Notes: a model not told the origin generated them from the letters alone. 64,000 nt of DNA from Capitulum mitella (GCA_030062745.1 CP099850.1:4216001-4280000), one strand, 5' to 3'. Shown: positions 26,801-36,722, counted from the stretch's first letter. A program made the numbers and translations.

Positions 26801-29800
26801 GAAAGGTGAGGAGTAAATGGAACAGAAAATGTGAGAACAGCAAGGGGATGTAAAAATTCATAGAGAAACGAAGAGAGGGAAAATGCAGATAGTGTGGAAA
26901 ATGTTGTGAAGACCAGTAGGACCAGGTATTTTTTTCGCCATGTCGCATCGCTATGTGCGTAGCTGTAGTATTTCCAAACCTTATGTAGAATTGGATTGTT
27001 ACTTTGTATACGGCAAAATGGCGGCATATATTTTATGTGCAACATCGGAGGCGTTTGATTGTGGCTTATCATACAGGACCCACTGCATTGTTTGGAACTC
27101 TTTCCATAATAGGTTATTTTGAAGTTATGTAACTGTCTTCTTGGAGAATCTTGCGTCAGTCTAACTGTGGATGCTTGCTAATATGTCACGTTAACTTTGC
27201 TTTCGTGTTGTTTTGAAGTCCCGACAAGTGTTTAAGTGGCTGCGGATTTTTCGTCTTTACAGGTTCATTGGGGAGGAACCACAAAGACTAGAAAACGCTT
27301 TACGTAGAATTAAGAAATTATCTGGTACCTTAGTCACTTTGAAAAGGTAAGCTTGGCTCGCTTAGTCATTACCTTACCTACGACTTCCCATCGATTGACG
27401 AACCTTTTTAGTTTTACCAACCAGATTTAATGCAGTTTCTTCTGACGCCCGTACGATAGGTTAAAATACCAAATGTCATCGCGACTTATAAACTTGACTT
27501 TATTCATATAGATTTTATAAATCCGTTTTCAAAGCAAACCGTTCGTAATGTTAGGCTTGATTCAATGGGCTGCCATCTTTGTATTGGTAGCGTTCGTTCC
27601 CACAGACCATGTTTGAGCTAAGCCAGTTGGTTTTCTCGCTGGTATAAGGGGTTGCGACTATAATACTGGCAAAATCCCGCTGTAGACCAGTCCGCGCTCA
27701 TCCAGCTGTCGATCCCGGTGACGTCACTCCGCCGGCCCTGTCCGGGGCCTGATGTCGGGCCGCCGCCGGCGGTCCGGCCGGCGGCTGCCGCCCCGCACCG
27801 TTCACGGTCGTGTTCTGGAGGGGCCGGCCTGTCGCATCTGTCCCCAGGCTGGCGTCCGTGCAGGAGCAGCGGGTGCCGGAACCGGACGACAGCTCAACGG
27901 TCGTCGCCAAGCCGACCGACGCCGCCGCCAAGGTCGGTACCAAGCACGCGCCCAGTGGCGTTGTGCACTATGCTTCGGTTCAGGGAACTGCTGTTGGTGC
28001 AGACTGAGAGGCCCGCATGTGGTGACGTGTTTTCCTGGTTTTGCGTGTCGCCATTTGGTGTTCATGTTGTCAAAACATGAGTTTCAGCAGGCCAGTAAAT
28101 GCATTTGTGAGCCATGATTGATTCCTCGGTATGCTCGCATACTGAATAATGATATGAGTTGTAGAGCGTGGCTTCGGAAGTTTCTTACGTAAGCTTCTCT
28201 TGCTCTCGTGGGCTGATCATGGCATTGAACACGATGAAAAAGGCTGTTCAGCTGTATTCGAGGATCATGTGTTGCTGTTTACTCTGTTACCGTCTTTCTC
28301 TCTGCAAAAAATACACTTTGCGACCTTCCTGCAACATACGGACTCGCACATACCACGCTTTCTCTCTTGCCTATCCATACCTTTATATCATCCTCACACA
28401 CGGGTTTGATCGTGAAATTATTATCAGCCAGACAAATTTGGGGCGGATCTTTACATTTCATGATGGTCTGTGGATGGGCTTGTTGACTGTCTTGTGATTA
28501 AGGTTTTGAACTTAAATTTCTTTGTAAAGTAAGACGATCTTCGGTATATCTGGAGAGGGCTACTTTAGACAAGAATAAGAGTTCTGTACCATCGCTGCGT
28601 TTACTCATGACATCATGATACATGATTGAGCCAAGAATAAAAACAACTTTTCACCTAAAACGAGCATCCCGACATAACAACGGTTAAAGCACTTAGTTGG
28701 GTTATGCCTCATTCTCGGGGACTTATAAAACGCCATTCTTGATTTTAGCAGGTATCTTTCCCACGTTCGTAATTGTGCTTGGTCTTGCAGGTTCTGTCTT
28801 CCTGATAAAGTGGGATGGTTTGACTGACGTTTGCTCATTCGGAAAAACGCTACGCTCGTTTTATGAAACATTGCAGTCATTAAGTGTTCCGTGTCATGAC
28901 CAGTGGTCGGCTGACGCCATGGTCCTAACGTAACAAACAGGGGGGTCCGCCCCAAGTGTCAGACTCGGAAGTTGGAACCCCGTCTAGGACACGCCTTCGT
29001 ACTTTTGCATGCCTTTTGTCTCGGCTGTCGTCGTAACAGCACCGTGGAGAACTGGCCGCTCCGACGTTCCTCGGTCGAAATAATTAGAGGTTCTCGCCGG
29101 CTGCCAGTCTTCCCTGCTGTTTCTCTGTCTGTCTGTCCGTCTGTCTGTCTGTCTGTCGCTCATTCTTTTCTCTTTCCCTCTGTCCTGTTACTCGCACACA
29201 CCATGTACAGATCGTCTTTTGGTCGAGGTCGCTCACTCCTGTGTCGGTATTTTTGCTTATGTATGATTCTGTTTTGGCATGACAACAGCAGAGATTGTGC
29301 ATACAAGAACAGACGTACCGAAGCATCGGAGGAAAACATTACGTCAGCAGCGATCCATTCAGACATCCAATTGTCAGCATTTCAAAATTTGTCAAAAGCG
29401 ATTTTTGTTCTTATCCTATTTCGAAAACTTTGGAGATCGCATTAGTGAAAAGCGCACACGATTTTTCGGAGGATGCGTGACATTTTCGTGGCTGTTCGTC
29501 TTGTCCAACCGAATTTGTGTGCGGTTCATCGACTTTTGAACATTATTTCAGTTTCCGTAACGGCCACTGCATTCCATTTATACATTATTGCCATTGACTG
29601 CTGGTTTGCACAATCTCTGTGGAGAAGACAACGTATGTATACCAGTGTGTGCGCGTGTGCCCAGCGGAATTTTTGTGCCAGAGAAGCAGCCGTAATTTTT
29701 ACCATTAGTTAACAGTAGTTTTCCGTATTGTAGAGGCTGAAGCATCAATGGAGACAGAGTTCTCTGTTCAAGGAGCGAATCACCGGCAACGAGTAATGAT

Positions 29801-32800
29801 CCAGTTCCGCTATTTGTGTTGCTAGTGGAGTAGCCTTACCCACTGGCTGTTCTCATTATACGCTGTATCGTAGATGTAGTTTCGTATTTACCCTTTCTGG
29901 GTGTGCTGGCATGCATGGCGATGGTTGCTAAGCTCCGCGATGAAGCCAATTACTCAGAGATTCGCTGTCCATGTAGGCTATTTTCAGAACGGCTTCTGAC
30001 AGTGTCTGGTTGGGCTCTTTGTGGGCTGGAACCTTTGCGTGTGGTGATCTCTGTTCGTGATGTGTTTTGCGGTCAGGGTCACAATCTTAATGTCGACTCT
30101 TCGCGCCATTGGGCATTGATCGTTGGCTTTACCTGAGCACTCATAAACCTCCCAGCGCTAAGTCCTGGTTTGAGCGCATTCGTAACTGCTGCTATTTCTC
30201 CAGCTAAGCTTGCCACCGGAGACGAGAAGACTGGCTAATGTAGACTTCTTTCGTTTGGTGTAACACATTGCTTGTCCCGCAAAATGCTCTCGCATAGATG
30301 TGCACGCATCAAGTTCTAAGCAATCCCGCGTTTCAAAACCAATCGCTAAACAGGACGTTAATATTTGGTGCACGACCACTTAAACCTTCAAAAACATAAA
30401 CATGCAACATCCTTTGTGAAATTTAAATGTAGTTTATAAATGTCGGATGAAAGTCCTCGGTGAAATTGACCAAGTTATCATTAAACTAGATGTCTGTGTT
30501 ACAGTTAGTCTTATTTAGTGTTTTTGGTTTACGTGTCTTGGTTTTCATATATACGCAGTAAACTAGGAAATTGCAAGATACATAATTACGTAATTAATTT
30601 TGTCTTGAGGTCGTGGTCCAACCAGTGCAAAAAGTTACTCGTGTGTAACATAAGCAAGGTGCTTTTTATCATTTAAGATAAGGTGTCAAGAAAGCTGACC
30701 CGTGTCAGATGTGTTCACGTGTCGTTTTCGGCCCCATCCAGGTGTCCTCCCGGTCTTTACTGGCTGTAAAAGCCGTGCTATTGACCCCATGTTATGATTA
30801 TTGCTGAAACGTAATTTATCCTTTCATCGAAGCACGTTTTGTTCAAAAACTGGAAGATGGATATTCAGTGACGATCCCGGTTGCAGTGTTCATTTAGTTG
30901 ATTCTTCACGCGTGATGACCGTGTTCAACGACCTTAAAGTAACATCGCTGGGCCTGAGACCAGTTTTTCTTTCGCGTCGTTTTGGTTTACCGATCAGCAT
31001 CCGCAGATGGCGCCGTGGACCGTGCATCAAGCGTCTGCGCGCTGTAAAGAAACGAGCAGTCTTTACCGTCTGAGCCGTCGCTAATGTGCCACGTTCCACA
31101 GTACCTTTAAAACATTTGTTAGATACACGTCCGATAAGCTATTTTGTCTAACATCCGGAAGACAGTTTAATGTACCAGACAATGATATCTCGCATGATCA
31201 GTATGATCAGTGAACTGTGTTTAGAGGCGTGAAAAAGGCTTATCTTTAGTTTTTTCGTAATTCCTATCAAAGCCAAGTATGCCTGTTTTTCAGGAGGTGG
31301 GGGGGGGGGAACATACGCAACCACTGGGAAATGATGACGAACCAGATGGTGGCCATCATGTCATATCGTACGGATCAGTTGGAGACATTTGCTAGTTCAT
31401 TGGACCACCAATCATCTTTGTATCTTATTGCTCACCTTCCCAAGTAAACACCGCTCCAGGGACTACATAACTACACGGAATGGACCTTTTCAGTGAAGGC
31501 TGCATATTAAAGCTTCGCTTCCCACGAATCACATTCATGAACACAATTCCGAAGGATGGAACCACAACATGTGGGTTTTTACTTACAACCTCCAGACTCA
31601 GTTTGCGTAAAACAAAATACACGAACTCGCTAAATAGAATATTGTCGTTTCAACCCACACAAATAGCCAATTACCCTGACAACGTGCTTGCCGACTACTC
31701 CGATGCTGTTTGCTCGTTTCTTACCACTTGGTCCTAGTCTGTGACATCAAAGAAAATGAAAGCGAAGAGTGACGGTTAAAATAGCGTGCAAATTTATCAG
31801 TTTATGTTGCCATTTTCGAACTTTTGGAAATAATGTATCGTTAATTATGAATGTCCCTGAAACGTTGTCCATACATGTTCCTTGTAACTTGAGTAATCTA
31901 TATTAAAATGGCTTCAGACTGAAAGCACCAGTTGAAACCTTACCATTGGCTGAGGAATTTTTCTGGGGGGGGGGGAGTGAGCTGAAAGCCGTTGGCAAAG
32001 CTCCCTCTGTTTGGCACGGAGGGCGTTTGAGACCAGTCAGTTTTGTCTGACGATGCCAAGCGACCATGTGGCAAGGATCGTGGGCCCCTAATCAGTCCCG
32101 GGTAGATGTTGCCGTCGACCTCCTGGCTCTTTCCGAGTTCCCATTGCTGGCTCTTGGTTCACTCTAGGTTCCCTGTGCCCGCCCATGGCTCACACAGAGT
32201 CTCGGTGGCTTGGCTGACGCTGAGTTCCCCAGTTCCCACCTTGGCTCACACTGAGGTCCCCAGTCCCGCTCTTGGCTCACACTTCCTTGGTGCCCACTCT
32301 TGGCTCTCGCTGAGTCCGCCAGTTCCCACCTTTGGCTCACACTGAGTTCCGCCTCCGTTCGGCAGGCGGCCAGCGACGAACCCGCGCACATTGTCTGAAC
32401 AGGTCAGGCACTCTGCAGCTCGTGCGATGGCGCCGAACGCCTCTGTCTAGATTAGCCCACCTCCCCTGGGTAACGCCTGGCAGCTGACCTACCCGACCTA
32501 CTCGGTGCCAACAGGCGCGAAGCGGCGTGCAGCAGTAAAGCCGGCTTTACTGTTGAGCGTTGTTCGGGAGCATGACGTCATTGAGCAAGCCGGGCAGGTC
32601 AGCCCCCGAGCACGTCCCTGATATCCCACGTCAAACTCGCGGCCAGCAGTGGCTCTCATGAGTGGCCAGTGCATGCCAAACACCACCCCATAACCCTGAG
32701 CGGCTGACAAACGGTCGGACAGCGCCCGAAGTGGCTTGGAGTCGGTCACCATTAGAAGGCGTTCGGTTTGCGGCTTCCCTGGTCGGTGGTTGCATGGTCT

Positions 32801-34970
32801 GCCCAAAGACTGGGGCGTTGTTTTGCGTTGTGCCGGTGGCCTGCTTGAAGGTGGCTGCAGGCGCATGTTGTAGTGGTTTGTACATAGACCCGGCGCAGCT
32901 GACCATATCCACTCGGTGAATGTGCGGCTGTCTGTAGCAGATCCCGTGGTTCGCTTCCGTAGGTAACGCGCCGTGGCTTTTTGACCCTGTGCTGGACAGT
33001 TTCGTGGTCCGATCACATCCATGAACCCCGCTTATCTCGTTGCGTTCACGCGTATTTCTAACCCTTTTTGTGGCCAGTTTTGGGTGAGGATGCGCTTTGG
33101 ACCAGTTTTTGGTCAGTCTTGGGAGAGTAAAAGTTTTGGACCGGTTTTGGATAAGGACCCACTTGGATTTATTTTTATTCGATAGTAAAACCTTCAAGTC
33201 TGACGGCGTTTTATTATTTTCGGAAATCCACTGCCTTGACATCTTATATTGTCTTCAGAGAGGCTTCATAAAATGAGTCGAAATGAATAAGTTTTTGCAT
33301 CACTGAGTGGGGGCAAGGCCACGGGCGAGAATATGGCGCTGATGAATTCAAAACAACAGCCGTAGCTGCAGATCCGCGGGTGGTAGCTGAAAACAGGAAA
33401 TGACCACGTATTACTAAAACATTGCTATTATTCAGAATGATTATGGGATGTATCGTTAACTTCCGAGCGGTAATAAGTAGCACAGATACATTTGAGTATG
33501 TCACTTTAAATTGGTCCACGAACAGAATTAGACACCCTCAGGAGGCTTCTCGGAATACCATAGGAGCCAGCCAGATACACTGTCTGAAAGCAGAGGTGCC
33601 TTCTGAAACTCGTTTGAAGCATATGAAGGCGTGGTACCATGACGTGCTCATGGAGTCTAAGAAGCCGTAGAATTATCAGGCTTTTGGCGCTGTGCTGTTC
33701 CAAATGCAACTGAGAGGCCCGGCAGACTGATAGCGCCTCAAACGCAAACGCGATAAGAGTCGTTGAAGAAGGCTCCTTTTTCGTCTCCCGCGTTTGCTTA
33801 TGCACTAAATCCCCACTGTTTGTCTGTTCCAGATGTCGTTATTGCTGAGAACGTGGTCATATTTTTAAGCCGCTCCAATTCTTACGGCAACGTATGATAA
33901 AGGCAGGCGTTTTTTTGCATCAACCAATTTTGTCATCGCGTGATGCTCTCAGCAGCAAAGATCTGTTTCAGTTAACTGTCGTCTGCATGTTACATTTTGT
34001 GAATGTTTTCATAAGCCAACTAGATTTCCCATCAGACTTTTTTGTCCTCTATCATAAGCTAAGTCCGTGCCGTGAAGTGCTCCCTGTCATGTTACCTGGC
34101 CAGGCATCTGCATGGACCCATAACTAACCACAGAATGAGTAATTTCGTCGTGGTTTCTGCGATGGATTCGCCCCGACTCACGATATTGCCATTTAGAACT
34201 GCGTTGGACAGTTCATGACGTTCAGTGTCATCCGTAATTTTCGCCGACGTAAACCCGTAGCAGTCGCATGCTGGCGCCGTGAGGTCGGCGCCTGTCATCG
34301 GACGCCCGTCTGCGCCGACCTGGCGGCGTGGGCGGGCGGGGGTCGGCCGGCTGTGACCGGGCCTGGCGGCGTGTTTCAGCTGCCGTCCGGCGCCGCCGCC
34401 GCGGGCCACCAGTCTGCCGCCGCCGCTGGAGCGCACCCGATCGACGTCGCGCCCCGAAACGCCCTCGATGCCCTTCTGAGCGAGCTGCAGGCCGCCGCGC
34501 CGACCGCCGACCGGCTGCCGCCGACGCCGGAGGCCGACCTGCCGCCATCACTGCCGCCGCCGCCGCCCCCACCGCCGCCGCCGCCGCCGCGGACGTCGTC
34601 GCGCGGCGCCTGCGGCGCGGCGCCGGCGGCGGCGGTCCTGAGCCGGGCCAGCTCGGCGCCCGGCGCGGCGCCGCTGGCCAGCACGCTGGCGCTCAGCGAC
34701 GAGAGTCTGGGCCGCGAGGCCGCCTCGTCCAACTCGAGCAGCAGCGAGAGCATCAGCTCGCAGCGGCCGGCCGAGTCAGCGGCGGCCGCGCCGGCCGGCC
34801 GCCAGGCGGCGCTCGAGCGGCGCGAGCACGAGCTGCGCCGCAAACAGCTGGCGCTGCAGGAGCAGTACGCCCGGCTGCAGGCGATGCGCAGCGCCGCGCC
34901 GCGGCAGCCGGCCGCGTTGGCGGCGGCCGCGGCGCCGCCGCCCGGCCCGCCGCCTCAGGAGCAGGCCTGA
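2883..34970 (+). CDS. KIAA1217/SRCIN1 homolog: Sickle tail / SRCIN1 (p140Cap) family protein, 18 coding exons
   Basis: This family acts as cytoskeletal and junctional adaptors in vertebrates: SRCIN1 restrains Src kinase and links to actin and microtubule partners, and SKT is needed for intervertebral disc development. The spliced frame has a long low-complexity N-terminal exon, then the family signature [18 protein letters not shown] and [18 protein letters not shown], then [25 protein letters not shown] and a run of coiled-coil exons (about 25235-27346) matching the AIP3/Bud6-like region. The protein ends in a Pro/Ala-rich tail. All 18 exons have GT-AG borders and agreeing phases, and they sum to 3270 nt (1089 aa). 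The first ATG is an assumption: the frame is open 102 nt upstream without an ATG, and 2883 has A at -3 and G at +4. Insects have a single such gene (I believe Drosophila CG32809). Internal symmetric exons suggest isoforms. Confidence 0.93.
5233..5401 (+). CDS. Sickle-tail exon 2 ([13 protein letters not shown] signature)
   Basis: The acceptor is CCGCCAG before 5233 and the donor is G|GTAAGT at 5402, phase 0 to 1. It encodes [17 protein letters not shown] and then [16 protein letters not shown]. This block is almost unchanged in vertebrate SKT and SRCIN1 and leads directly into the next exon, so family assignment is secure. Confidence 0.95.
6400..7010 (+). promoter_or_regulatory. Internal CpG island with possible alternative first exon
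   Basis: Inside intron 2, positions 6580-7010 are as CpG-rich as the 5' promoter region. An ATG at 6580 opens a frame of Ala/Pro/Arg-rich sequence. A GTGAG donor at 6836 leaves that frame in phase 1, which is what the acceptor of exon 3 (8157) needs. This could be an internal promoter giving a short isoform that starts [11 protein letters not shown] and skips the SEAETSSTG block. It is inference from phase and composition. Confidence 0.35.
8157..8355 (+). CDS. Sickle-tail exon 3 ([20 protein letters not shown] domain)
   Basis: The acceptor is GCCGCCAG before 8157 and the donor is CTCAG|GTTGGC at 8356, phase 1 to 2. The exon encodes [20 protein letters not shown], then [20 protein letters not shown], then [17 protein letters not shown]. 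It is the most conserved segment of the family, nearly the same in human KIAA1217, so it anchors the gene call. Confidence 0.97.
8676..8998 (+). repeat. 75-bp minisatellite carrying copies of the exon 4 splice acceptor
   Basis: Four tandem units of exactly 75 bp precede exon 4. The CAG|GG junction recurs with CAG ending at 8698, 8773, 8848 and 8923, and finally at the real acceptor, 8998. Each unit continues with GGACATC or GGATATA, like the exon start GGACATT. All units are open in the exon 4 frame ([14 protein letters not shown] and so on). The middle units are nearly identical and the first is more diverged. The repeat seems to have grown by duplication of the intron-exon border. Confidence 0.9.
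8999..9146 (+). CDS. Sickle-tail exon 4 ([13 protein letters not shown])
   Basis: The acceptor is TCCGGCAG before 8999 and the donor is CCCAAG|GTGCGC at 9147, phase 2 to 0. It encodes [17 protein letters not shown] and then [19 protein letters not shown]. Human SKT has the same [10 protein letters not shown] block straight after the exon 3 domain. The frame is also open through the upstream 75-bp repeats, so longer versions are possible. Confidence 0.93.
9613..9715 (+). CDS. Sickle-tail exon 5 (Pro/Gly-rich linker)
   Basis: The acceptor is GGTTTTCAG before 9613 and the donor is GAGCAG|GTAATC at 9716, phase 0 to 1. It encodes [19 protein letters not shown] and RGYHPGAG. Vertebrate SKT has a Pro/Gly-rich linker in the same place. 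Family similarity is compositional, and the phase fit on both sides is the stronger evidence. Confidence 0.75.
10156..10429 (+). CDS. Sickle-tail exon 6 (Ala/Pro/Gly-rich, DPYYPPF)
   Basis: The acceptor is CCGCCGCAG and the donor is GCCAG|GTGAGG, phase 1 to 2. It encodes a Pro/Gly/Arg-rich stretch, an uninterrupted polyalanine run of about 13 residues, and then [19 protein letters not shown]. The polyalanine codons are mixed GCC and GCG, a run likely to vary between individuals. The last residues lead to the [13 protein letters not shown] helix of exon 8. Confidence 0.88.
12002..12067 (+). CDS. Sickle-tail exon 7 (66-bp symmetric, possible cassette)
   Basis: The acceptor is GTGCTCGCAG and the donor is GACAA|GTACGC, phase 2 to 2, 22 codons ([20 protein letters not shown]). 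It can be included or skipped without changing the frame, because exons 6 and 8 also meet in phase 2. I recognise no homologue. The call rests on splice sites, phase and coding-like GC bias. Confidence 0.5.
13371..13519 (+). CDS. Sickle-tail exon 8 ([16 protein letters not shown] helix)
   Basis: The acceptor is TTCGGCCCAG and the donor is CCTAGCG|GTGAGT, phase 2 to 1. It encodes [20 protein letters not shown] and later [19 protein letters not shown]. Vertebrate SKT has the matching METQIASLTGLVQ-type helix. The tyrosine-rich end could be a phosphorylation region, by inference. Confidence 0.92.
14514..14563. repeat. (AT)n microsatellite
   Basis: An uninterrupted AT dinucleotide run of about 22 units in the intron between exons 8 and 9, with a shorter interrupted copy near 14677-14710. 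It creates false Ile/Tyr open frames. Confidence 0.95.
16552..16602 (+). CDS. Sickle-tail exon 9 (51-bp microexon candidate)
   Basis: The acceptor is GCATTTCAG before 16552 and the donor is GGCAAAG|GTATGC, phase 1 to 1, 17 codons ([16 protein letters not shown]). The flanking exons also meet in phase 1, so it is a symmetric cassette. It has a Lys/Pro-rich composition of the SH3-ligand type. Its codon use is less GC-rich than neighbouring exons. It is supported only by splice sites, phase and plausible sequence. Confidence 0.5.
17745..17812. repeat. (AT)n microsatellite with flanking TATC
   Basis: An AT run preceded by TCTATCTAT units, in the intron between exons 9 and 10. No gene content. 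Confidence 0.95.
20395..20487 (+). CDS. Sickle-tail exon 10 ([13 protein letters not shown])
   Basis: The acceptor is GCGTTTCCAG and the donor is CATGCTG|GTGAGA, phase 1 to 1. It encodes [18 protein letters not shown] and then [10 protein letters not shown]. The same [14 protein letters not shown]-like motif is found in vertebrate SKT. The repeated SVSF units are likely kinase targets, by inference. Confidence 0.92.
20724..20893. repeat. Double (AT)n microsatellite with (TG)n
   Basis: An AT run at about 20730-20790 passes into TGTGTGTG, and after about 35 bp of unique sequence a second AT run fills 20840-20893. It lies in the intron after exon 10. Confidence 0.95.
23432..23506 (+). CDS. Sickle-tail exon 11 (polyproline linker)
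   Basis: The acceptor is CTCTCCACAG and the donor is TACCGAG|GTAGTA, phase 1 to 1, 25 codons with [17 protein letters not shown]. The proline run is a typical SH3 or profilin/EVH1 ligand. The donor GTAGTA is weaker than the others. A symmetric phase allows skipping. Confidence 0.7.
25235..25388 (+). CDS. Sickle-tail exon 12 (start of coiled-coil / AIP3-like region)
   Basis: The acceptor is TGCCCGCAG and the donor is AAGATACG|GTAGGT, phase 1 to 2. It encodes [20 protein letters not shown] and [20 protein letters not shown]. Heptad spacing is clear and the sequence parallels the LRKELRDLQAEMRRLR coiled coil of vertebrate members. Confidence 0.95.
25858..25977 (+). CDS. Sickle-tail exon 13 (coiled coil), with upstream in-frame acceptor
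   Basis: The acceptor is CTGTTGCAG before 25858 and the donor is CTCAG|GTCAGA, phase 2 to 2. It encodes [15 protein letters not shown] and [20 protein letters not shown]. The border CGCAGGACGTAC is duplicated 54 nt upstream (alternative exon start 25804). That 18-codon extension has no stop and keeps the frame. Confidence 0.92.
26342..26449 (+). CDS. Sickle-tail exon 14 ([21 protein letters not shown])
   Basis: The acceptor is GTGCGGCAG and the donor is AAGTCCAG|GTCAGA, phase 2 to 2. It encodes [20 protein letters not shown] and then [14 protein letters not shown]. It corresponds to the VEDLR..V..R.RRV..L.DVE helix of the SKT/AIP3 region. Confidence 0.94.
26707..26805 (+). CDS. Sickle-tail exon 15 ([18 protein letters not shown])
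   Basis: The acceptor is GCGTTTCAG and the donor is GAGGAAAG|GTGAGG, phase 2 to 2. It encodes [20 protein letters not shown], matching the SKTIADLKQRFP.L..KLR helix of vertebrate members, then a charged end leading to exon 16. Confidence 0.95.
27263..27346 (+). CDS. Sickle-tail exon 16 ([19 protein letters not shown])
   Basis: The acceptor is GTCTTTACAG and the donor is TTGAAAAG|GTAAGC, phase 2 to 2. It encodes [20 protein letters not shown] and GTLVTLKR, matching the FLKEEP..LD.LLKR... helix that ends the conserved coiled-coil region. It is noticeably AT-richer in codon use than most exons of this gene. Confidence 0.94.
27848..27932 (+). CDS. Sickle-tail exon 17
   Basis: The acceptor is CTGTCCCCAG before 27848 and the donor is GCCAAG|GTCGGT at 27933, phase 2 to 0. 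It encodes [20 protein letters not shown] and KPTDAAAK. A second possible donor (GTACCA) lies 4 nt further and would give phase 1. Phase 0 matches the last exon. Confidence 0.75.
29124..29157. repeat. (TCTG)n microsatellite
   Basis: About eight tetranucleotide units of TCTG/TCCG in the last intron of the sickle-tail gene. Confidence 0.9.
32110..32350. repeat. Imperfect minisatellite (TTGGCTCACACTGAG units)
   Basis: Six to seven diverged units of about 30-40 bp containing TTGGCTCACACTGAG and CCAGTTCCCACC follow each other. They give low-complexity open frames in both strands but nothing that looks like a gene. Confidence 0.75.
32500..33230 (-). mobile_element. Possible decayed Ty3/Gypsy-like pol fragment
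   Basis: Minus-strand translation near 32600-32780 has a VTDSKPL motif followed at the expected distance by FDV.Y, reminiscent of the RNase H region of Ty3/Gypsy retrotransposons. No LTRs, protease or integrase were recognised. If real, it is an old, broken, partial fossil with several breaks. The similarity is weak. Confidence 0.3.
34380..34970 (+). CDS. Sickle-tail exon 18, C-terminal exon with stop codon
   Basis: The acceptor is GTGTTTCAG before 34380, phase 0, and the frame runs to TGA at 34968-34970 (196 codons). It has a short conserved-looking helix ([16 protein letters not shown]), a run of 12 prolines, a Ser-rich block ([14 protein letters not shown]), then a charged helix ([20 protein letters not shown]). 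The open frames overlapping it in other phases are composition artefacts. Confidence 0.85.
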   Translation: MPSGAAAAGHQSAAAAGAHPIDVAPRNALDALLSELQAAAPTADRLPPTPEADLPPSLPPPPPPPPPPPPRTSSRGACGAAPAAAVLSRASSAPGAAPLASTLALSDESLGREAASSNSSSSESISSQRPAESAAAAPAGRQAALERREHELRRKQLALQEQYARLQAMRSAAPRQPAALAAAAAPPPGPPPQEQA

Positions 34971-35900
34971 GGCGGCCGCGGACGTCGCCCTGTACAACCG
35001 CCGGCGCTGGCCACCGCGCGCCGGCCAGTTTGCTCAAGGCCAGAGGAGTGGCGCCATATCGCGGCCCGTTCGGCCGACCGCGCCACCGCCGCCGGTCCAT
35101 GCGAGAGTGGACACGCCCGCCGGCGGCTATGGGGCCGCACGGAGCCGTGCTCGCAGGGTGTTCTTGCTCATGCTCCTTCCCACACGCCCTTTATATTTAT
35201 TCGCTGGCGGGGCCCCTCTCAGCTTAATCGCAGCCTTACGATTCCTATTCAGTGCCAACGCGCCTTCCATCCCGAGGAATGCTCCCGCCCACCCGCCGGC
35301 TCCAGCGCAGCCCTTCGCCAGCGCTCCCCTGTGCTCATCGGCCGGTTTGTGTGTCTGTGTGTGAGAGCGGGCGCGTCGGACGGCCGTTGTGATTCGCCGG
35401 CGGCGCGGGCAGTCGTTGTTTGCGGGTTGTTGTGCGCCGCCTGTGGCCTCTCTGCTGTTGACAATTCGGCGTGGGACGCGTCGGGGACAGACGGACAGAC
35501 GCAGCCAGGGGAGCTGGTGTTGGGACAGGCTCAGACGGGTGCCGCGCCGACCGCACGTGGTGCCAAACAAAACAGCACGGGCGTGAGATGAGAATTCACG
35601 GTCGCGTAGGGACTCGAGTGGTCCGTACGCACGAGCTGGGTGCCAAATGATTCAGAAAAGGCTCGTTCGACGGCCAGGTGACCTTGTCATCAGACCATGG
35701 ATCTGAGGTGCCAAATGTAGCGGACTCTTCATTCGCGGACGAATGAACACATCTTCACAGGCGAACGGGTTGTGGCTGGGCGAAAGGAGTGGTGGCCAGT
35801 CGGCGCTAGTGGCGGCCGAGGTGGGATGAGAGAGTGTTGTTGAGATGGACCGGCTACGTTTCTATAAGGCGCAATAAAATCATGACTGCCTATGGGTTTG
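34971..35900 (+). other. 3' UTR of the sickle-tail gene
   Basis: After the stop the sequence stays GC-rich for about 600 bases and then changes to ordinary composition. A canonical poly(A) signal lies at 35873, followed by GT/T-rich sequence from about 35885. I see no coding exon here. Confidence 0.65.
35873..35878 (+). promoter_or_regulatory. Poly(A) signal AATAAA
   Basis: AATAAA occurs about 900 nt after the sickle-tail stop codon, followed at 10-40 nt by TTTGTGTTTCGC and TGCTTTTTGTGG, a typical GU/U-rich downstream element. It probably ends the sickle-tail transcript. Confidence 0.65.
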
Positions 35901-36584
35901 TGTTTCGCTCTCTGCTTTTTGTGGAGACAGCCGAGGACCTTCTGCTTTCTTTTCTGCGGTGCCTGTTGCGTCTGCTTGTGGGAACGATAAGATATTCTAA
36001 GAAGTCTGCATATGTATGAACAGCACTGGTACGGTACTGCACTGTCAGACAAAATCCAGATGCTTTCTAATGTGAATTCTGAGACATTACTACCCAGGAG
36101 TGGCAGGCTGTTGCAATGTTTCGTACAAACCCAAGGTTACAGATTGCTAAATTTTAAAACCTGCGCGTTAACATTCCCTACGGCATGAATGATACCTTGG
36201 CTGTGTTTTCTGTAGGTTGTGTTTAACACAAATTAACAAGTAGATGAAAACACGCCCGGAAACGAAACGGAAAGTAATGTCCTCAGCTCCACTTCACCAC
36301 GCCTCACGATTTACAACCAGCCACCAACTCTCCCACACGTAGTCACCAACGATCAGTCTCCTCACCGGCATCTTACGTCTGGCACTCCATTCTCACTCCC
36401 AAAACGTTATTTTACTCACCGTCCTAGCCGCCCCCGCGCCGCAACAACCAACTCTGCTAGCGCTGCCAACTCTGCTCCAAGACGTCACGCAGGCGTTCCA
36501 CGGTAAATCGCGCCGTCGATTTACGCCGCACGCCACATGTTCCCTGCTTCGTTGGGTCTCAGAAGTCTTGGCCCACCACACCAA

Positions 36585-36665
36585 AGTACGGTGATCTCAT
36601 CTCCGCTGGTAGATTGCTGATCTCCCAATCCTGGCAAGACGGGTTCGAGTCGCCTCGGCGCTCGA
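36585..36665 (+). repeat. tRNA-like fragment, probably from a SINE
   Basis: CTGGTAGATTGCTGATCTCC resembles a tRNA A-box and D-arm, and GGGTTCGAGTC further on is a good B-box/T-loop. The acceptor stem does not close cleanly and the anticodon arm is poor, so this is more likely the head of a tRNA-derived SINE than a tRNA gene. Confidence 0.4.
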
Positions 36666-36722
36666 TATTTGGTCTGAGGATTAGCTGACACTTGTCCAAC
36701 ACAGAGCTACCACACAGTCACA

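Larger units (their letters stand above)
27933..34379 (+). other. Long last intron of the sickle-tail gene (6.4 kb)
   Basis: I found no exon with convincing homology here. It holds a (TCTG)n tract near 29124-29157, G-runs near 31298 and 31965, an imperfect minisatellite at 32110-32350 and a possible retroelement fossil at about 32500-33230. Unrecognised exons cannot be excluded, because the C-terminal half of this family is poorly conserved. Confidence 0.6.

Noticed and set aside
34328-35227. Long plus-strand open frame overlapping the last sickle-tail exon in another phase
   Set aside because: High GC content gives long open frames in several phases. Only the frame starting at 34380 fits the splice phase.
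36585-36665. Functional tRNA gene
   Set aside because: The T-loop box is good but the acceptor stem does not pair and the anticodon arm is unconvincing.
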